Shown here piece by piece: positions 25,958 through 35,146 of a stretch of DNA of 39,777 nucleotides. Origin of the DNA: Plectonema radiosum NIES-515. Its GTDB lineage: Bacteria > Cyanobacteriota > Cyanobacteriia > Cyanobacteriales > Nostocaceae. The notes under the pieces were generated by a model, which saw nothing but the letters and a program-made list of their open reading frames with translations, did no database searches and had not been told where the DNA came from. The stretch spans positions 1 to 39,777 of the forward strand of contig NZ_JAOWRF010000232.1 of assembly GCF_025753815.1 (NCBI RefSeq), written 5' to 3'. Position 1 is the stretch's first letter. The number at the start of each line of letters is the position of its first letter. The position numbers were made by a program, and so were the translations under genes.

Positions 25958-26854
25958 CTACTTCCGGATACTATTTTCTTTCCGTAAACGGGGATTGACA
26001 AATTCATTTAACCCCTCACCCAGCAGCGACAACCCAACCACCATTAAAGTCATTGCCAAACCAGGAAAAAGCGTAGTCCACCAAATGCCTGTGGGTAGTG
26101 CTTCTAAAGCTTGCTTTAAATCGTGTCCCCATTCTGCCACTTCTTCGGGAAGTCCTAGCCCCAAAAAGCCCAAACCTCCCAACACCAAAATTGCATCAGC
26201 AGCGTTAAGGGTGAAAAGTACGGGTACGCTTTGAATTACGTTGAAAAATAAATATCGTGAAAGAACTTGCCAAGTGTTCGCACCCATTGCTTGAGCAGCT
26301 TCGATGAACACTTCAGTTTTCATGCTAACTGTGTGGTTGCGGACAACGCGGTAATATTGGGGGATGTAAGCAATACTGATTGCGATCGCTGCATTTAATA
26401 TTCCCCTTCCCACCACAAACGCCAGCGTCACGGAAAGCAACAACCCCGGTAAGGTATAAATGCTATCCATGATAAACAGCAAAACCTTATCCAATTTACC
26501 GCCCAGATAGCCACTCAGCATCCCCAAAGGCACACCGATAAACATACTGAGTGAGGTAGCCAAGATAACCACTTGCAACGCAGCTTGAACGCCGAAAATA
26601 GTCCGCGAGAACACATCATAGCCCAAGCGACTAGTGCCAAACCAATGTTTGCCTGAGGGTGGCTCGTGAATCGGGTTAGCCAAGAAATCTGTAGGATCTT
26701 GCAATAATCCCCAAGCTTGAAAAACGGGAGCGAAAAAAGCCAAGAAGACGAAAAACAAAGTCATAGCTACCCCAATCAGCATGAATTGCCGAGATAAATT
26801 GGGATTTTTGGCAAAACTAAAAAATCTGGGTAGCGGTTTTTTGATAACGGTCAT
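25958..26854 (-). CDS. ABC transporter permease, Opp/Dpp (peptide/nickel) type
   Basis: 298-residue inner-membrane permease of the OppC/DppC group, part of an importer for peptides or similar small solutes. An N-terminal membrane segment (FMLIGVAMTLFFVFLAFFAP) precedes the typical periplasmic motif HWFGTSRLGYDVFSRTIFG. Four to five further segments follow, with the EAA loop EAAQAMGANTWQVLSRYLF that contacts the ATPase and the end GLSLLGEGLNEFVNPRLRK. Length is normal. No partner permease, ATPase or binding protein lies nearby, so it must pair with proteins encoded elsewhere, as is common in cyanobacteria. Heptamer arrays lie on both sides. Confidence 0.92.
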   Translation of the reverse strand: MTVIKKPLPRFFSFAKNPNLSRQFMLIGVAMTLFFVFLAFFAPVFQAWGLLQDPTDFLANPIHEPPSGKHWFGTSRLGYDVFSRTIFGVQAALQVVILATSLSMFIGVPLGMLSGYLGGKLDKVLLFIMDSIYTLPGLLLSVTLAFVVGRGILNAAIAISIAYIPQYYRVVRNHTVSMKTEVFIEAAQAMGANTWQVLSRYLFFNVIQSVPVLFTLNAADAILVLGGLGFLGLGLPEEVAEWGHDLKQALEALPTGIWWTTLFPGLAMTLMVVGLSLLGEGLNEFVNPRLRKENSIRK

Positions 26855-26858
26855 ATAG

Positions 26859-27096
26859 AGAGTTAGGAGTTAGGAGTTAGGAGTTAGGAGTTAGGAGTTA
26901 GGAGTTAGGAGTTAGGAGTTTGGAGTTAGGAGTTTGGAGTTAGGAGTTTGGAGTTATGTAGAGACGTTTTGGTGGAACGTCTTTACGGGAGTTAGGAGTT
27001 TGGAGTTTGGAGTTTGGAGTTTGGAGTTTGGAGTTTGGAGTTATGTAGAGACGTTTTGGTGGAACGTCTTTACGGGAGTTACGAGTTGTAAGTTAA
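26859..27096 (+). repeat. GGAGTTA/GGAGTTT heptamer array (STRR) with two embedded copies of a 37-bp element
   Basis: More than twenty tandem seven-base units, first mainly GGAGTTA and then GGAGTTT, lie just upstream of the permease start. A 37-bp element is inserted twice, at 26954-26990 and 27041-27077. The copies are identical and hold an inverted repeat AGACGTT/AACGTCT. The array is the mirror of the one at 27221-27409. Confidence 0.9.
26954..27077 (+). repeat. Two identical 37-bp palindromic elements within the heptamer array
   Basis: Copies at 26954-26990 and 27041-27077, each starting TTATGTAGAGACG and ending TTTACGGGA. They resemble the GTAGAGACG palindrome nested in the repeat at 21738-21766. 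The duplication of array plus element as a block explains the spacing. Confidence 0.8.
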
Positions 27097-27220
27097 GAGA
27101 GTAGTTTTGTCAACTCAAAAATCAGGACTCAAGCTTTAAAACTACACCATAGCCGAGCATTGTTACACAAAAGATAATTTCACGCCAAGAGGGGGAAAGG
27201 ACTATTGAGAGATACGGACC

Positions 27221-27409
27221 AACTCCAAACTCCTAACTCCTAACTCCCAATTCCAACTCCCAACTCCCAACTCCAAACTCCCCACTCCCCACTCCCAACT
27301 CCCCACTCCCAACTCCTAACTCCTAACTCCCCACTCCCAACTCCCAACTCCCAACTCCCAACTCCCCACTCCCCACTCCCAACTCCCCACTCCAAACTCC
27401 CAACTCCGC
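27221..27409 (-). repeat. Heptamer array in the opposite orientation (AACTCC type)
   Basis: About 27 seven-base units of AACTCCC, AACTCCT and CACTCCC type run right up to the stop codon of the NTRC gene. They are the reverse complement of the GGAGTTx array at 26859-27096, with 124 bp between. The two arrays could pair as a long imperfect stem. Confidence 0.9.
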
Positions 27410-28774
27410 TTAGAGATTGCTTTCAATCAACTTACGATACTCGCTCTTTTGCTTGACGCCTTTAACTTCGTTGATTAATTGCTTATTTTTAAACAGTTGA
27501 ATTGTTGGTGTTCCTGTGACGTTGGCATTTTGGGCAATATCGCGGTCTTTGTCGATGTCAATTTCGACAAAGTGGATTTTGCTGTCAAATTCATCCACCA
27601 CTTTATTTAAAATTGGTTTGAGGGTATGACAAGGACCACAGCCAGGAGAAACGTATTTGACAAGGATTAGGCGATCGCTACCGTGGAACAACTTTCGTAA
27701 AGCATAACCCCCCTCATGGCGTGTCGCATTTAAATCAAATTCTTCTGGAGTTGCTTTCTTCTCAGTTGCTTGATGTTCTAATTCGTTATCTGGAGTTTCC
27801 GCTTTTTGATGAAATTCTGAAATCAAATCACTCGAAGATAACCAGCGTTCAGCTAACATTGCTGCCATACAGCCGGTACCTGCCGCCGTAATTGCTTGAC
27901 GAAACTCATGATCTTGCACGTCACCAGCCGCAAATACGCCTTCTACACTCGTCTCTACAGTACCGTGTTTGGTGATAACGTAGCCCACCTCATCCAGTTC
28001 TATTTGCCCTGTAAACAAAGATGTATTCGGCTTGTGACCAACGGCGTAAAATAAACCTTTGACGTGCAGTTGACTTTCTTCGCCGGTTTTGTTGTCGCGG
28101 ATTTTCACTCCATCCATGCGATCGTTACCGAAAATATCCACAGCTTCGGTGTTCCAATGCACCTGGATTTTCCGGTTACTCAAAACGCGGTCTTGCATCG
28201 CTTTAGAAGCACGCATTTTCTCCGTGCGTACCAATAAATTTACCTTTGAGGCATATTTCGTCAGGTAAATCGCTTCTTCTGCTGCCGTGTCACCAGCACC
28301 AATTACAGCCAATTCTGCACCCTGTAAAATCGGTGTAGCACCATCACAGATAGCACAAGCGGAAATACCCCGATTCCAAAATTCATCTTCGCTGGGTAAA
28401 CCCAAACGCTTGGCGATCGCACCTGTGGCAATAATAATACTGTGGGTTTTAAATTCCCGTTCTTCTGAGCGGACAGTAAAAGGACGCTGACTCAAGTCAA
28501 CGGAAATTACATCCTCAGTATATAACTCGGCTCCCCAACGCTCCGCCTGAGCCTTCATCTGATCCATCAGTTCTGGTCCTGTAATTCCCCGTGCAAACCC
28601 CGGAAAATTCTCAACTTCAGTCGTTGTCATCAACTGTCCCCCAGGTAAACCCCCAGCTTGGAAGCCTTCAAATACCACAGGTTTCAAATTAGCCCTTCCT
28701 GCATAAATAGCCGCTGTGTAGCCAGCAGGACCAGAACCGATAATTACCAAGTTTTCTACTGTCGGGTTAGTCAT
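27410..28774 (-). CDS. ntrC: NADPH-dependent thioredoxin reductase-thioredoxin fusion (NTRC)
   Basis: 454-residue fusion enzyme. The N-terminal two thirds form an FAD/NADPH thioredoxin reductase: [19 protein letters not shown] binds [20 protein letters not shown] binds NADPH, and the redox Cys pair is Cys140/Cys143 (ACAICDG). A linker near residues 315-345 leads to a thioredoxin domain with CGPC at about 379-382 ([13 protein letters not shown]) and the cis-Pro region [14 protein letters not shown] of plants and cyanobacteria passes electrons from NADPH to 2-Cys peroxiredoxin. The frame begins at 28792, but the ATG at 28772-28774 ([13 protein letters not shown]) fits the family better. The symbol is the plant/cyanobacterial NTRC, not the nitrogen regulator. 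It is divergent from the methyltransferase gene at 29077. Confidence 0.95.
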   Translation of the reverse strand: MTNPTVENLVIIGSGPAGYTAAIYAGRANLKPVVFEGFQAGGLPGGQLMTTTEVENFPGFARGITGPELMDQMKAQAERWGAELYTEDVISVDLSQRPFTVRSEEREFKTHSIIIATGAIAKRLGLPSEDEFWNRGISACAICDGATPILQGAELAVIGAGDTAAEEAIYLTKYASKVNLLVRTEKMRASKAMQDRVLSNRKIQVHWNTEAVDIFGNDRMDGVKIRDNKTGEESQLHVKGLFYAVGHKPNTSLFTGQIELDEVGYVITKHGTVETSVEGVFAAGDVQDHEFRQAITAAGTGCMAAMLAERWLSSSDLISEFHQKAETPDNELEHQATEKKATPEEFDLNATRHEGGYALRKLFHGSDRLILVKYVSPGCGPCHTLKPILNKVVDEFDSKIHFVEIDIDKDRDIAQNANVTGTPTIQLFKNKQLINEVKGVKQKSEYRKLIESNL

Positions 28775-29076
28775 TGTTTTATACAAACTCATAACGACTA
28801 CGCTTAGTTTAGCATAATAAATTATGTTGGTGGGATGACAGCCTTCAAATTTGCCTTCTTTTTAAGGGGGATATTGCGTAATTCCTGATTTTGCGCGATG
28901 CCTAACGAGGGAAAAAGTTATATACCGCGTTAGAAATCTCAAAAAGTGGGAACACTAACAATTGGGTGTGCTTGTACTACCAGAAGGTGAATAAACCTCA
29001 CTTATTCTAAAAAGCCAGAAAAAAGTATTTTTGGTGGCAGGAAGCACTGAAAAAAATAGTGTTAGGAGAACTTGAA
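28775..29076. other. Divergent intergenic region between NTRC and methyltransferase genes
   Basis: About 300 bp that must contain promoters for both genes. No confident -10/-35 pairs and no coding frame could be assigned; one six-base AAGGGG run near 28863 has no apparent function. Confidence 0.45.
29064..29068 (+). promoter_or_regulatory. Shine-Dalgarno deciding the methyltransferase start
   Basis: AGGAG eight bases before the ATG at 29077. It favours that ATG over the upstream GTG at 29059, since the site would lie inside the longer reading frame. Confidence 0.7.
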
Positions 29077-30408
29077 ATGGATCGTCAAGCATCTGAATTA
29101 TTAGAGAAAATTCGTCAGCAATATGAAACTTCTCCATATCCGCGAGTTCCATTAGATGATTCACCCAAAAATGACTTTAATTCCTTGTTTATTCATAACA
29201 TAGTAACTTCTTACTATTTGAGATATCAAAAGATTATAGAAACCAAAGAAAAAGTCATTTTAGATGCAGGATGCGGTACTGGTTATAAAGCATTAATTTT
29301 GGCAGAAGCGAATCCAGAAGCCAAAATTATTGGTATTGATATTTCCGAAGAATCTGTTAAATTAGCTCGGCATCGCTTAGAGCATCATAAATTCGAGAAT
29401 GCAGAATTCCACACGCTTTCAATTTATGACTTACCAAACTTAGGGATAAAGTTTGACTATATAAATAATGATGAAGTCCTTTACCTTCTACCCGATCCAG
29501 TTGCAGCTTTAAATACAATGAAAGCTGTTCTGAAACCCCAGGGAATTATTCGCACTAATTTACATAGCGCTTTGCAAAGAAGCGGATATTTCCGGGCACA
29601 AGAAGTCTTTAGAAATATAGGATTGACTGATAGCAATCCGGGAGATTTAGAAGTTGAAATTACGCTAGAAACGATGAAATCGTTGAAGGATGGAGTTGAC
29701 CTAAAATCTCGGACTTGGCAGCCAGTTTACGAAGCAGAAGGAGGGAAACAATCAGTTTTAATGAATTACCTGCTTCAAAGTGACAATGGCTTTACGATTC
29801 CTGAGATGTTTAACATGTTGCGAACATCCGATTTGGAATTTATTAGCATGATAAATTGGCGGCATTGGGAAATTATGGATTTGTTTAAAGAGCCAGATAA
29901 TTTACCAGTGTTTCTTGCAATGACTTTACCGGAACTTGATGTTGAACAGCGATTGCATCTGTTTGAACTGTTGCATCCCGGTCATCGTTTACTTGACTTT
30001 TGGTGCGGTCATCCAAACCTAGAGGAACCTGTTGTACAACTTTGTGAATGGACTGCATCTGATTGGCTTTCTGGACGAGTGCATCTGCATCCCCAGTTGC
30101 AAAAACCCAAGGTAAAAGAAGACCTTATAGAGTGCATCACTGAACAGAAACCTTTTCAAATTAGTAAATATATCGGTGTGCCAACCATTGCCCTGGTAGA
30201 AATCGAGAGTACCATCGCAGCTTGCATCCTACCGCTTTGGGAGGGAGTGCAGCCGATAAGCGACCTAGTAGAGCGCTGGTGTAAGATTAGACCTCTGCAT
30301 CCTGCCACCCTAGAGCCGATAAGCCAACAGGCAGCTTGGGGTGAAATCAAAAAACTTCTAACCAAGCTTGAAGTGTTTCTATACGTGCTTTTAGAGCGAT
30401 CAACTTGA
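29077..30408 (+). CDS. Class I SAM-dependent methyltransferase with long C-terminal domain
   Basis: 443-residue protein with an N-terminal SAM-binding domain: ILDAGCGTGYKALILAEANP (motif I), AKIIGIDISEESVKLARHRL, FDYINNDEVLYLLPDP (motif IV region) and LKPQGIIRTNLHS. The C-terminal 200 residues are unlike standard methyltransferases, predicted to be helical, and end in KLLTKLEVFLYVLLE; they may bind the substrate protein. The start at 29077 is set by AGGAG. It is 114 bp upstream of the pilin gene on the same strand, and a pilin-then-OgtA order follows, so a role in pilus or hormogonium biology, perhaps modifying a protein or glycan, is inferred from context only. Confidence 0.8.
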   Translation: MDRQASELLEKIRQQYETSPYPRVPLDDSPKNDFNSLFIHNIVTSYYLRYQKIIETKEKVILDAGCGTGYKALILAEANPEAKIIGIDISEESVKLARHRLEHHKFENAEFHTLSIYDLPNLGIKFDYINNDEVLYLLPDPVAALNTMKAVLKPQGIIRTNLHSALQRSGYFRAQEVFRNIGLTDSNPGDLEVEITLETMKSLKDGVDLKSRTWQPVYEAEGGKQSVLMNYLLQSDNGFTIPEMFNMLRTSDLEFISMINWRHWEIMDLFKEPDNLPVFLAMTLPELDVEQRLHLFELLHPGHRLLDFWCGHPNLEEPVVQLCEWTASDWLSGRVHLHPQLQKPKVKEDLIECITEQKPFQISKYIGVPTIALVEIESTIAACILPLWEGVQPISDLVERWCKIRPLHPATLEPISQQAAWGEIKKLLTKLEVFLYVLLERST

Positions 30409-30522
30409 ACTGTGCAAAGGTCAAAAAAATTGCTTTGACCGAGATGATATGAACTCGCGCAAAAGTGGGTAAGTTATATCCATAAGCAATCAATCACACA
30501 TCCCCCTAAGGAAATACTTAAA

Positions 30523-31080
30523 ATGAAACCAGTAATCAAGCCCGAATTGCAAGTAAAATTTTTGCAACATCTCAACCGCAAGAAAAAAAATGATGAGGGT
30601 TTCACCTTAATTGAACTGCTCGTCGTCGTAATTATTATCGGTGTTCTAGCAGCGATCGCTCTACCTTCTCTGCTAGGTCAAATTTCTAAAGCCAGACAGT
30701 CTGAAGCTAAACAAAATATTGGTGCGATTAACCGTGCCCAACAAGCATATTTCCTAGAAAACCAAGACTTCACCACTAGCGTTCAAGCTGTGGGAATTGG
30801 TATTAAAACCCAAAGTGAGAGTTTCAAGTACCAAGCCATAACCGACGCTGGTAGTGACACAGTAGCTAACATGGGAATTGCAATCAAACCTGCGCTCAGA
30901 TCCTACTTTGGGATAGTAGGTACAACTTTAGGTGGTACTGGTACAAGCACAGAAGTACTTACAACAGCCTTCGCTTGTGAAGCTCTCAACCCCACAATAG
31001 TCGCACCAATAACAGGAACAAGCCCTTCGACGGTTGATTGCGTGACAAATAACAAAGAATACAAACCGATGGGTAAGTAA
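30523..31080 (+). CDS. pilA: Type IV pilin PilA
   Basis: 185-residue prepilin. The class III/type IVa processing site is EGFTLIELLVVVIIIGVLAA: a Glu-Gly before the mature Phe, then the hydrophobic N-terminal helix with the conserved Glu at +5. The leader before Gly is about 27 residues, longer than in proteobacterial type IVa pilins but common in cyanobacteria. Two Cys near the C-terminus (ACEAL and VDCVT) can form the D-loop disulphide. AAGGAA precedes the ATG. It is the major pilus subunit for gliding of hormogonia and is followed, after a strong hairpin, by an OgtA-type transferase, as described for Nostoc punctiforme. Pilin glycosylation by that enzyme is an inference. Confidence 0.93.
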   Translation: MKPVIKPELQVKFLQHLNRKKKNDEGFTLIELLVVVIIIGVLAAIALPSLLGQISKARQSEAKQNIGAINRAQQAYFLENQDFTTSVQAVGIGIKTQSESFKYQAITDAGSDTVANMGIAIKPALRSYFGIVGTTLGGTGTSTEVLTTAFACEALNPTIVAPITGTSPSTVDCVTNNKEYKPMGK

Positions 31081-31137
31081 CAAAACACAGTCTTTTGTTG
31101 TTGATAGTTCTTCGTTTTGTAGATTGTACTTTTATGG

Positions 31138-31169
31138 AAATGAGTAGTGTTATTTCACACTACTCATTT
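31138..31169 (+). terminator. Strong 13-bp hairpin between pilA and ogtA
   Basis: Arms AAATGAGTAGTGT (31138-31150) and its exact complement (31157-31169) flank a six-base loop, starting 58 bp after the pilA stop and ending 20 bp before ogtA. Only a weak T run follows (CTTTG), so it may be a partial terminator or a stem protecting the pilA mRNA 3' end. It would let the pilin be made in large excess over the transferase. Confidence 0.75.
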
Positions 31170-31189
31170 CTTTGTAAACAGAGATTTAT

Positions 31190-33430
31190 ATGAACACGAA
31201 ATCCTCTTTGATTACTTGCCAACAATGGCAACAGCAAGCTGAACAATACCTACTTCAAGGTGATTACTCTCAGGCTGCTAGACTGTACGAACTGGCAGTT
31301 GATGCAAAGCCAGATATTAAATCTTATTATTGGCATTTGGGCTTAATGTTGTTGTTGCAGGGACAACAAGTGGAAGCTCAAACGACTTGGTTTATGGCAC
31401 TGATGGAGGGTGAACCGGAAGAAGTCGAATTGTGGAATGCCGAATTAGTGGAGGTGTTGTCAACAGAAGCACAACGACGCAAAGAGTTAGCAGACTATGC
31501 AACAACTCAGATAATTCGGCAGCAAATAAAGGAAATTTGCCCAACGAATATTAGTAATTTATTACATTTAATTATACTTACTAACAAGTTGGAGACAGAT
31601 GCAGAAGAAGGGTTATCAACTCTTTTAGAAGTAATTGAAATCCTGCGAGAAGAGGAACTTTCAGGAATAGATTTTGAACTATTGATGCAAATGTTGCAGA
31701 GTGTTTTAGATTCTGTACCTTTGCATCCATACACCCAGGAATTAGTAGAAGCTTGTTTAGTTTATATCCAGAATAATAGTCAAGCCTTGACTTTTTTGGG
31801 TGTCATGCTGCCAGCAATGATTAATATTGCCTACATCCAGTTGCAACCGGCAATAGCAGCACGTCTTGGTGAATTCTGTTTGCGGTTGGATGCTAAAAAT
31901 ACAGAAATATTACGCCACTTGGCTACTTTTTATCAAAATGCCGGGGAACATGATAAGGGTATAGGGACTGGTAAATTCTGCTATTCCTTAGTAAAAGAAT
32001 TGATAGATAAAGTGTGGGCAAACCAACTGATTATTCGAGGTTTGATGAACGCTGGTGGATATTGGGAAGAAGCGCGTTCTTTCTTTTTGCAACATGAATC
32101 ACTGCTACGGTCTTTGATAGAACAACAACCAACTAATCTGTGTTCGGTCAAGGTTTCACAACTATTCAATTCATATTTTTTTGCTCCATACTTTCGAGAT
32201 AATCCGAGAACTGATAGACTAATTCAGAATCAACTGGCTAAACTCTGCCAAGCCAATACGGAAGTTTATGCTCAGGGAGACGTAGAGAAATGCCGTCAGC
32301 GACATCAACAGCGTCAACAACTGGGTGTTGTTCCTAAAAAATTAAAAATTGGCTACCTGTCTTATTGTTTAAAAGGTCATTCTGTCGGCTGGTTATCGCG
32401 ATGGTTGTTTCAACATCACGATCGCGATCGCTTTGAATTGTATGGCTACTTTATTAATAATCAAAAAACCTCGGAACCACTCCATAAATGGTTTCTAGCT
32501 CAAGTTGATCAAGTTCATAAATCAAGCAACAGCGATGAAATCGTTGAGCAAATTTACAAAGATGAAATCGATATTCTCGTCGATTTAGATAGCATTACGC
32601 TAGATGTTACTTGTGAAGTTCTAGCGATAAAACCTGCCCCGATTCAAGTGACTTGGTTAGCTTGGGATGCCACTGGAATCCCTGGTGTTGATTATTTTAT
32701 CGCTGACCCCTACGTTTTACCAAACAAGGCACAAGAATATTATTCAGAAAAAATTTGGCGTTTACCCCAAACCTATATAGCTGTGGATGGCTTTGAGGTG
32801 GGTGTACCTAATCTCCGTCGCGATCAACTTAATATCCCTAACGATGCCATTATATATCTTAGCGCTCAAAAAAGTTACAAGCGCAACGCCGATACAGTGC
32901 GACTGCAAATGCGGATTATCAAAGAAGTTCCTAATAGCTACTTCTTGATTAAAGGTACTGCTGAGGAAGAATCTTTGAAAAACTTCTTTAATCAAATAGC
33001 AGAAGAAGAAGGAGTAGACTGTTCCAAATTGCGATTTATCCCAGATGTGCCTTCAGAATCAGTTCACCGAGCAAATCTCGGCATTGCCGACGTTGTATTA
33101 GATACTTATCCTTACAACGGAGCGACTACGACTCTAGAAACTCTGTGGATGTGTATTCCTTTGGTGACGCGAGTTGGTGAACAGTTTGCCGCTCGTAATA
33201 GCTACACGATGATGATGAATGCTGGTATCACAGAAGGCATTGCCTGGACGGATGAAGAATATATAGAGTGGGGGGTGCGCTTGGGTAAGGATGAGGCTTT
33301 GCGACAACAGATAGCCTGGAAGCTCAAAGCATCACGGCAAACTGCACCGTTGTGGAATGCGAAGCAGTTTACTCGTGAGATGGAAAAGGCTTATGAGCAA
33401 ATGTGGCAAAGGTATATTGACGGTAGATAG
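31190..33430 (+). CDS. ogtA: SPINDLY/OGT-type O-GlcNAc transferase OgtA
   Basis: 746-residue protein with N-terminal TPR repeats (residues about 10-370; QQAEQYLLQGDYSQAARLYE) and a C-terminal GT41-like catalytic domain. The latter starts KLKIGYLSYCLKGHSVGWLS and contains IQVTWLAWDATGIPGVDYFI, the UDP-sugar pocket segment YLSAQKSYKRNADTVRLQ, and DVVLDTYPYNGATTTLETLW. Such enzymes attach GlcNAc or a related sugar to Ser/Thr of proteins in the cytoplasm. In Nostoc punctiforme the gene after pilA, ogtA, was reported as required for hormogonium development and motility, so the symbol follows position and architecture. The gene is 109 bp after pilA. Substrate is unproven; pilin is an obvious candidate. 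Confidence 0.88.
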   Translation: MNTKSSLITCQQWQQQAEQYLLQGDYSQAARLYELAVDAKPDIKSYYWHLGLMLLLQGQQVEAQTTWFMALMEGEPEEVELWNAELVEVLSTEAQRRKELADYATTQIIRQQIKEICPTNISNLLHLIILTNKLETDAEEGLSTLLEVIEILREEELSGIDFELLMQMLQSVLDSVPLHPYTQELVEACLVYIQNNSQALTFLGVMLPAMINIAYIQLQPAIAARLGEFCLRLDAKNTEILRHLATFYQNAGEHDKGIGTGKFCYSLVKELIDKVWANQLIIRGLMNAGGYWEEARSFFLQHESLLRSLIEQQPTNLCSVKVSQLFNSYFFAPYFRDNPRTDRLIQNQLAKLCQANTEVYAQGDVEKCRQRHQQRQQLGVVPKKLKIGYLSYCLKGHSVGWLSRWLFQHHDRDRFELYGYFINNQKTSEPLHKWFLAQVDQVHKSSNSDEIVEQIYKDEIDILVDLDSITLDVTCEVLAIKPAPIQVTWLAWDATGIPGVDYFIADPYVLPNKAQEYYSEKIWRLPQTYIAVDGFEVGVPNLRRDQLNIPNDAIIYLSAQKSYKRNADTVRLQMRIIKEVPNSYFLIKGTAEEESLKNFFNQIAEEEGVDCSKLRFIPDVPSESVHRANLGIADVVLDTYPYNGATTTLETLWMCIPLVTRVGEQFAARNSYTMMMNAGITEGIAWTDEEYIEWGVRLGKDEALRQQIAWKLKASRQTAPLWNAKQFTREMEKAYEQMWQRYIDGR

Positions 33431-33439
33431 GCTCGTAGT

Positions 33440-33463
33440 GAGGGCTTAAGCCCTCCATTTTTT
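33440..33463 (+). terminator. Rho-independent terminator of ogtA
   Basis: The palindrome GAGGGCTTAAGCCCTC (33440-33455) is followed by CA and six T, the classic shape. It lies ten bases after the ogtA stop codon and overlaps the end of the facing SPINDLY-type gene. Confidence 0.8.
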
Positions 33464-34919
33464 AAGCACTGAAGTGGTTACTACAAATTTCTTTATAGAA
33501 GGCTTCTAGACCTGCGACACAAGCTTTGTCATCAAAAAGACGATCGCAACGTTGTTTGATTTTTTCTGCAATTAGCGATCGCCAAATTGGGTCTAATCCT
33601 AATTTTACAGCAATCTCGATATATTCGGCTTCATTTTGGGCAATGGTGTCTCTTACTTGAATCATTTTCAGAAAGCTGTCAGAATGACGACCCCGCATCA
33701 ATTCCCCCGGACAGGTGACGATGGGAAGATGGCAAGCGATCGCTTCTAAGCTAGTATTACCACCAGACCAACTTAAAGTATCTAAATAAACGTCTGAAAG
33801 TACATTGATTGCTAAGTAATCAAGCCGTTCTGGAATCGTCAAGAAGACGCAGTAATCCTCGTAATTTAAATTAACTGCGGCAAAGGCTCTTTGTAGACGA
33901 GGTTTAAGGATACTGCCGCGTAAAAATACGAATGTAGCTTGAGGTACGCGACAAGCAATTTCTGGCAAAATAAAGTCATATTGCGGCAAGTATTTATAAG
34001 GTGCTTGACAGCACAAATAAATAACAGCATCATCCTTTAGGTGAAAATCTGCGCGGGTTTTTGTGATTAAAGGAATATAAGGTTTGGGGTAAGAAACTCC
34101 AATATTAGGTAAGCGAATTAATGTCTCTGAATAATGTTCTTGTGCATTTTCTGGTTCCATTAACTCGCTAGACAAAAAGTAATCAATTGTTGACAATCCA
34201 GTTGTCACGGGATGTCCCCAAGCGGTGCATTGGACTGGTGCTAATTGCAAAGAAGCCATTTGCATTGTTTGAGCATCCATGCCAATTTCTGGATATACGA
34301 GAATATGCAGTTTATCGGCTAGTATTTGTTGGCAAGCAGCTTCAAAGTTATGAGGAATATGCCGGAATACATCACTGTATTGCTGAAATTTTTGTGTGAT
34401 TGGATCTGGTTCGTTTCCTGTGTAGTAACAGTAAATTTCAAAGTTTTGGCGATCGCAATAATTCAGCCAGCCAATTAACCAAAGTGTTCCACTATAAGAA
34501 TGCAGATAAGCTGAAGCGTAGCCAATGCGAATTTTCTGATTCTCCTTTAAGATTGGCATGGTAATCGGTGCAACCCATTGAGGATAATTAGCCCCCATAA
34601 TTCTCTGGACTAAATTTCCATATTGCTGTTGCAGTTCTACATCGTTTTTAGCCTGAAAAGATAAGTAATAGTTCGTTAAATTTCTTATACCTGCTAAAGC
34701 CTTTTTTTGCTGTTCAGGACTGTCTAGAGATGTTTGTTGAATTAAGTTTTGCAATCCGGTTATAAATCGCTGACGATAGTAAATAATGTCTTCTTTACTA
34801 TCGTATAGTGTGGGAACTATTAAGTGTTTGAGGATTTGAAAAGTGTAGTCGTTAGGTAATGATTTAGATGCGGCATTGGCACTTATAATTGCTTCTTGGA
34901 TACGTCCATTTCGCTGCAA
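33462..34919 (-). CDS. SPINDLY-type O-GlcNAc transferase-like protein, second copy
   Basis: GT41-like protein, 485 residues if a TTG at 34917-34919 is used. The catalytic half has IRIGYASAYLHSYSGTLWLI, VQCTAWGHPVTTGLSTIDYF, YLCCQAPYKYLPQYDFILPE, VFLRGSILKPR and DVYLDTLSWSGGNTSLEAIA, which match the SPINDLY/HMW1C-like pattern. But the same frame continues upstream for about 70 more codons of clear TPR sequence (see 34920-35146) with no ATG, GTG or TTG, so the TTG start cuts a TPR domain and is doubtful. The true product is either fused to the upstream methyltransferase-GT2-GT4 protein by a frameshift or starts at a rare codon. It is convergent with ogtA and shares the terminator region. Confidence 0.8.
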   Translation of the reverse strand: MQRNGRIQEAIISANAASKSLPNDYTFQILKHLIVPTLYDSKEDIIYYRQRFITGLQNLIQQTSLDSPEQQKKALAGIRNLTNYYLSFQAKNDVELQQQYGNLVQRIMGANYPQWVAPITMPILKENQKIRIGYASAYLHSYSGTLWLIGWLNYCDRQNFEIYCYYTGNEPDPITQKFQQYSDVFRHIPHNFEAACQQILADKLHILVYPEIGMDAQTMQMASLQLAPVQCTAWGHPVTTGLSTIDYFLSSELMEPENAQEHYSETLIRLPNIGVSYPKPYIPLITKTRADFHLKDDAVIYLCCQAPYKYLPQYDFILPEIACRVPQATFVFLRGSILKPRLQRAFAAVNLNYEDYCVFLTIPERLDYLAINVLSDVYLDTLSWSGGNTSLEAIACHLPIVTCPGELMRGRHSDSFLKMIQVRDTIAQNEAEYIEIAVKLGLDPIWRSLIAEKIKQRCDRLFDDKACVAGLEAFYKEICSNHFSA

Positions 34920-35146
34920 GTTGATTATTAAAGGAAAATGCAGCTTTCCTTCTGCGGGGTAAAGTTTAATTGCTGATTGGAGGCAGTTAAAATATTCGTC
35001 TAAAAAATTTAACTGCCTGTAACACTCGCTTAAGCGAGAATAAAGTTCTACATCTCCTATGTGAGTTTCTAAAATCTTTTGATATTGAGAAATAGCTTCT
35101 TGCCATCTCCCTGACTCAAAGAATTTATTACTTAAGTAAAAAAAAA
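34920..35146 (-). other. TPR-coding extension without start codon, joined to upstream gene at a T9 run
   Basis: In frame with the SPINDLY-type gene, this part encodes NKFFESGRWQEAISQYQKIL, then ELYSRLSECYRQLNFLDEYF and LQSAIKLYPAEGKLHF: a TPR unit and a half. The frame is open back past nine T (complement of A9 at 35138-35146), where it overlaps the last codons of the 971-residue gene (QFFFT-stop, at 35132-35134). Reading the T9 run with one extra T, or shifting by -1 there, joins both genes into one frame of about 1,528 codons. There is no ATG, GTG or TTG between the in-frame stop upstream and 34919. Confidence 0.7.

Noticed and set aside
26859-27409. Heptamer arrays as a CRISPR or origin iterons
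   Set aside because: Units are contiguous seven-base repeats without spacers, typical of cyanobacterial STRR sequences, and no replication gene is nearby.
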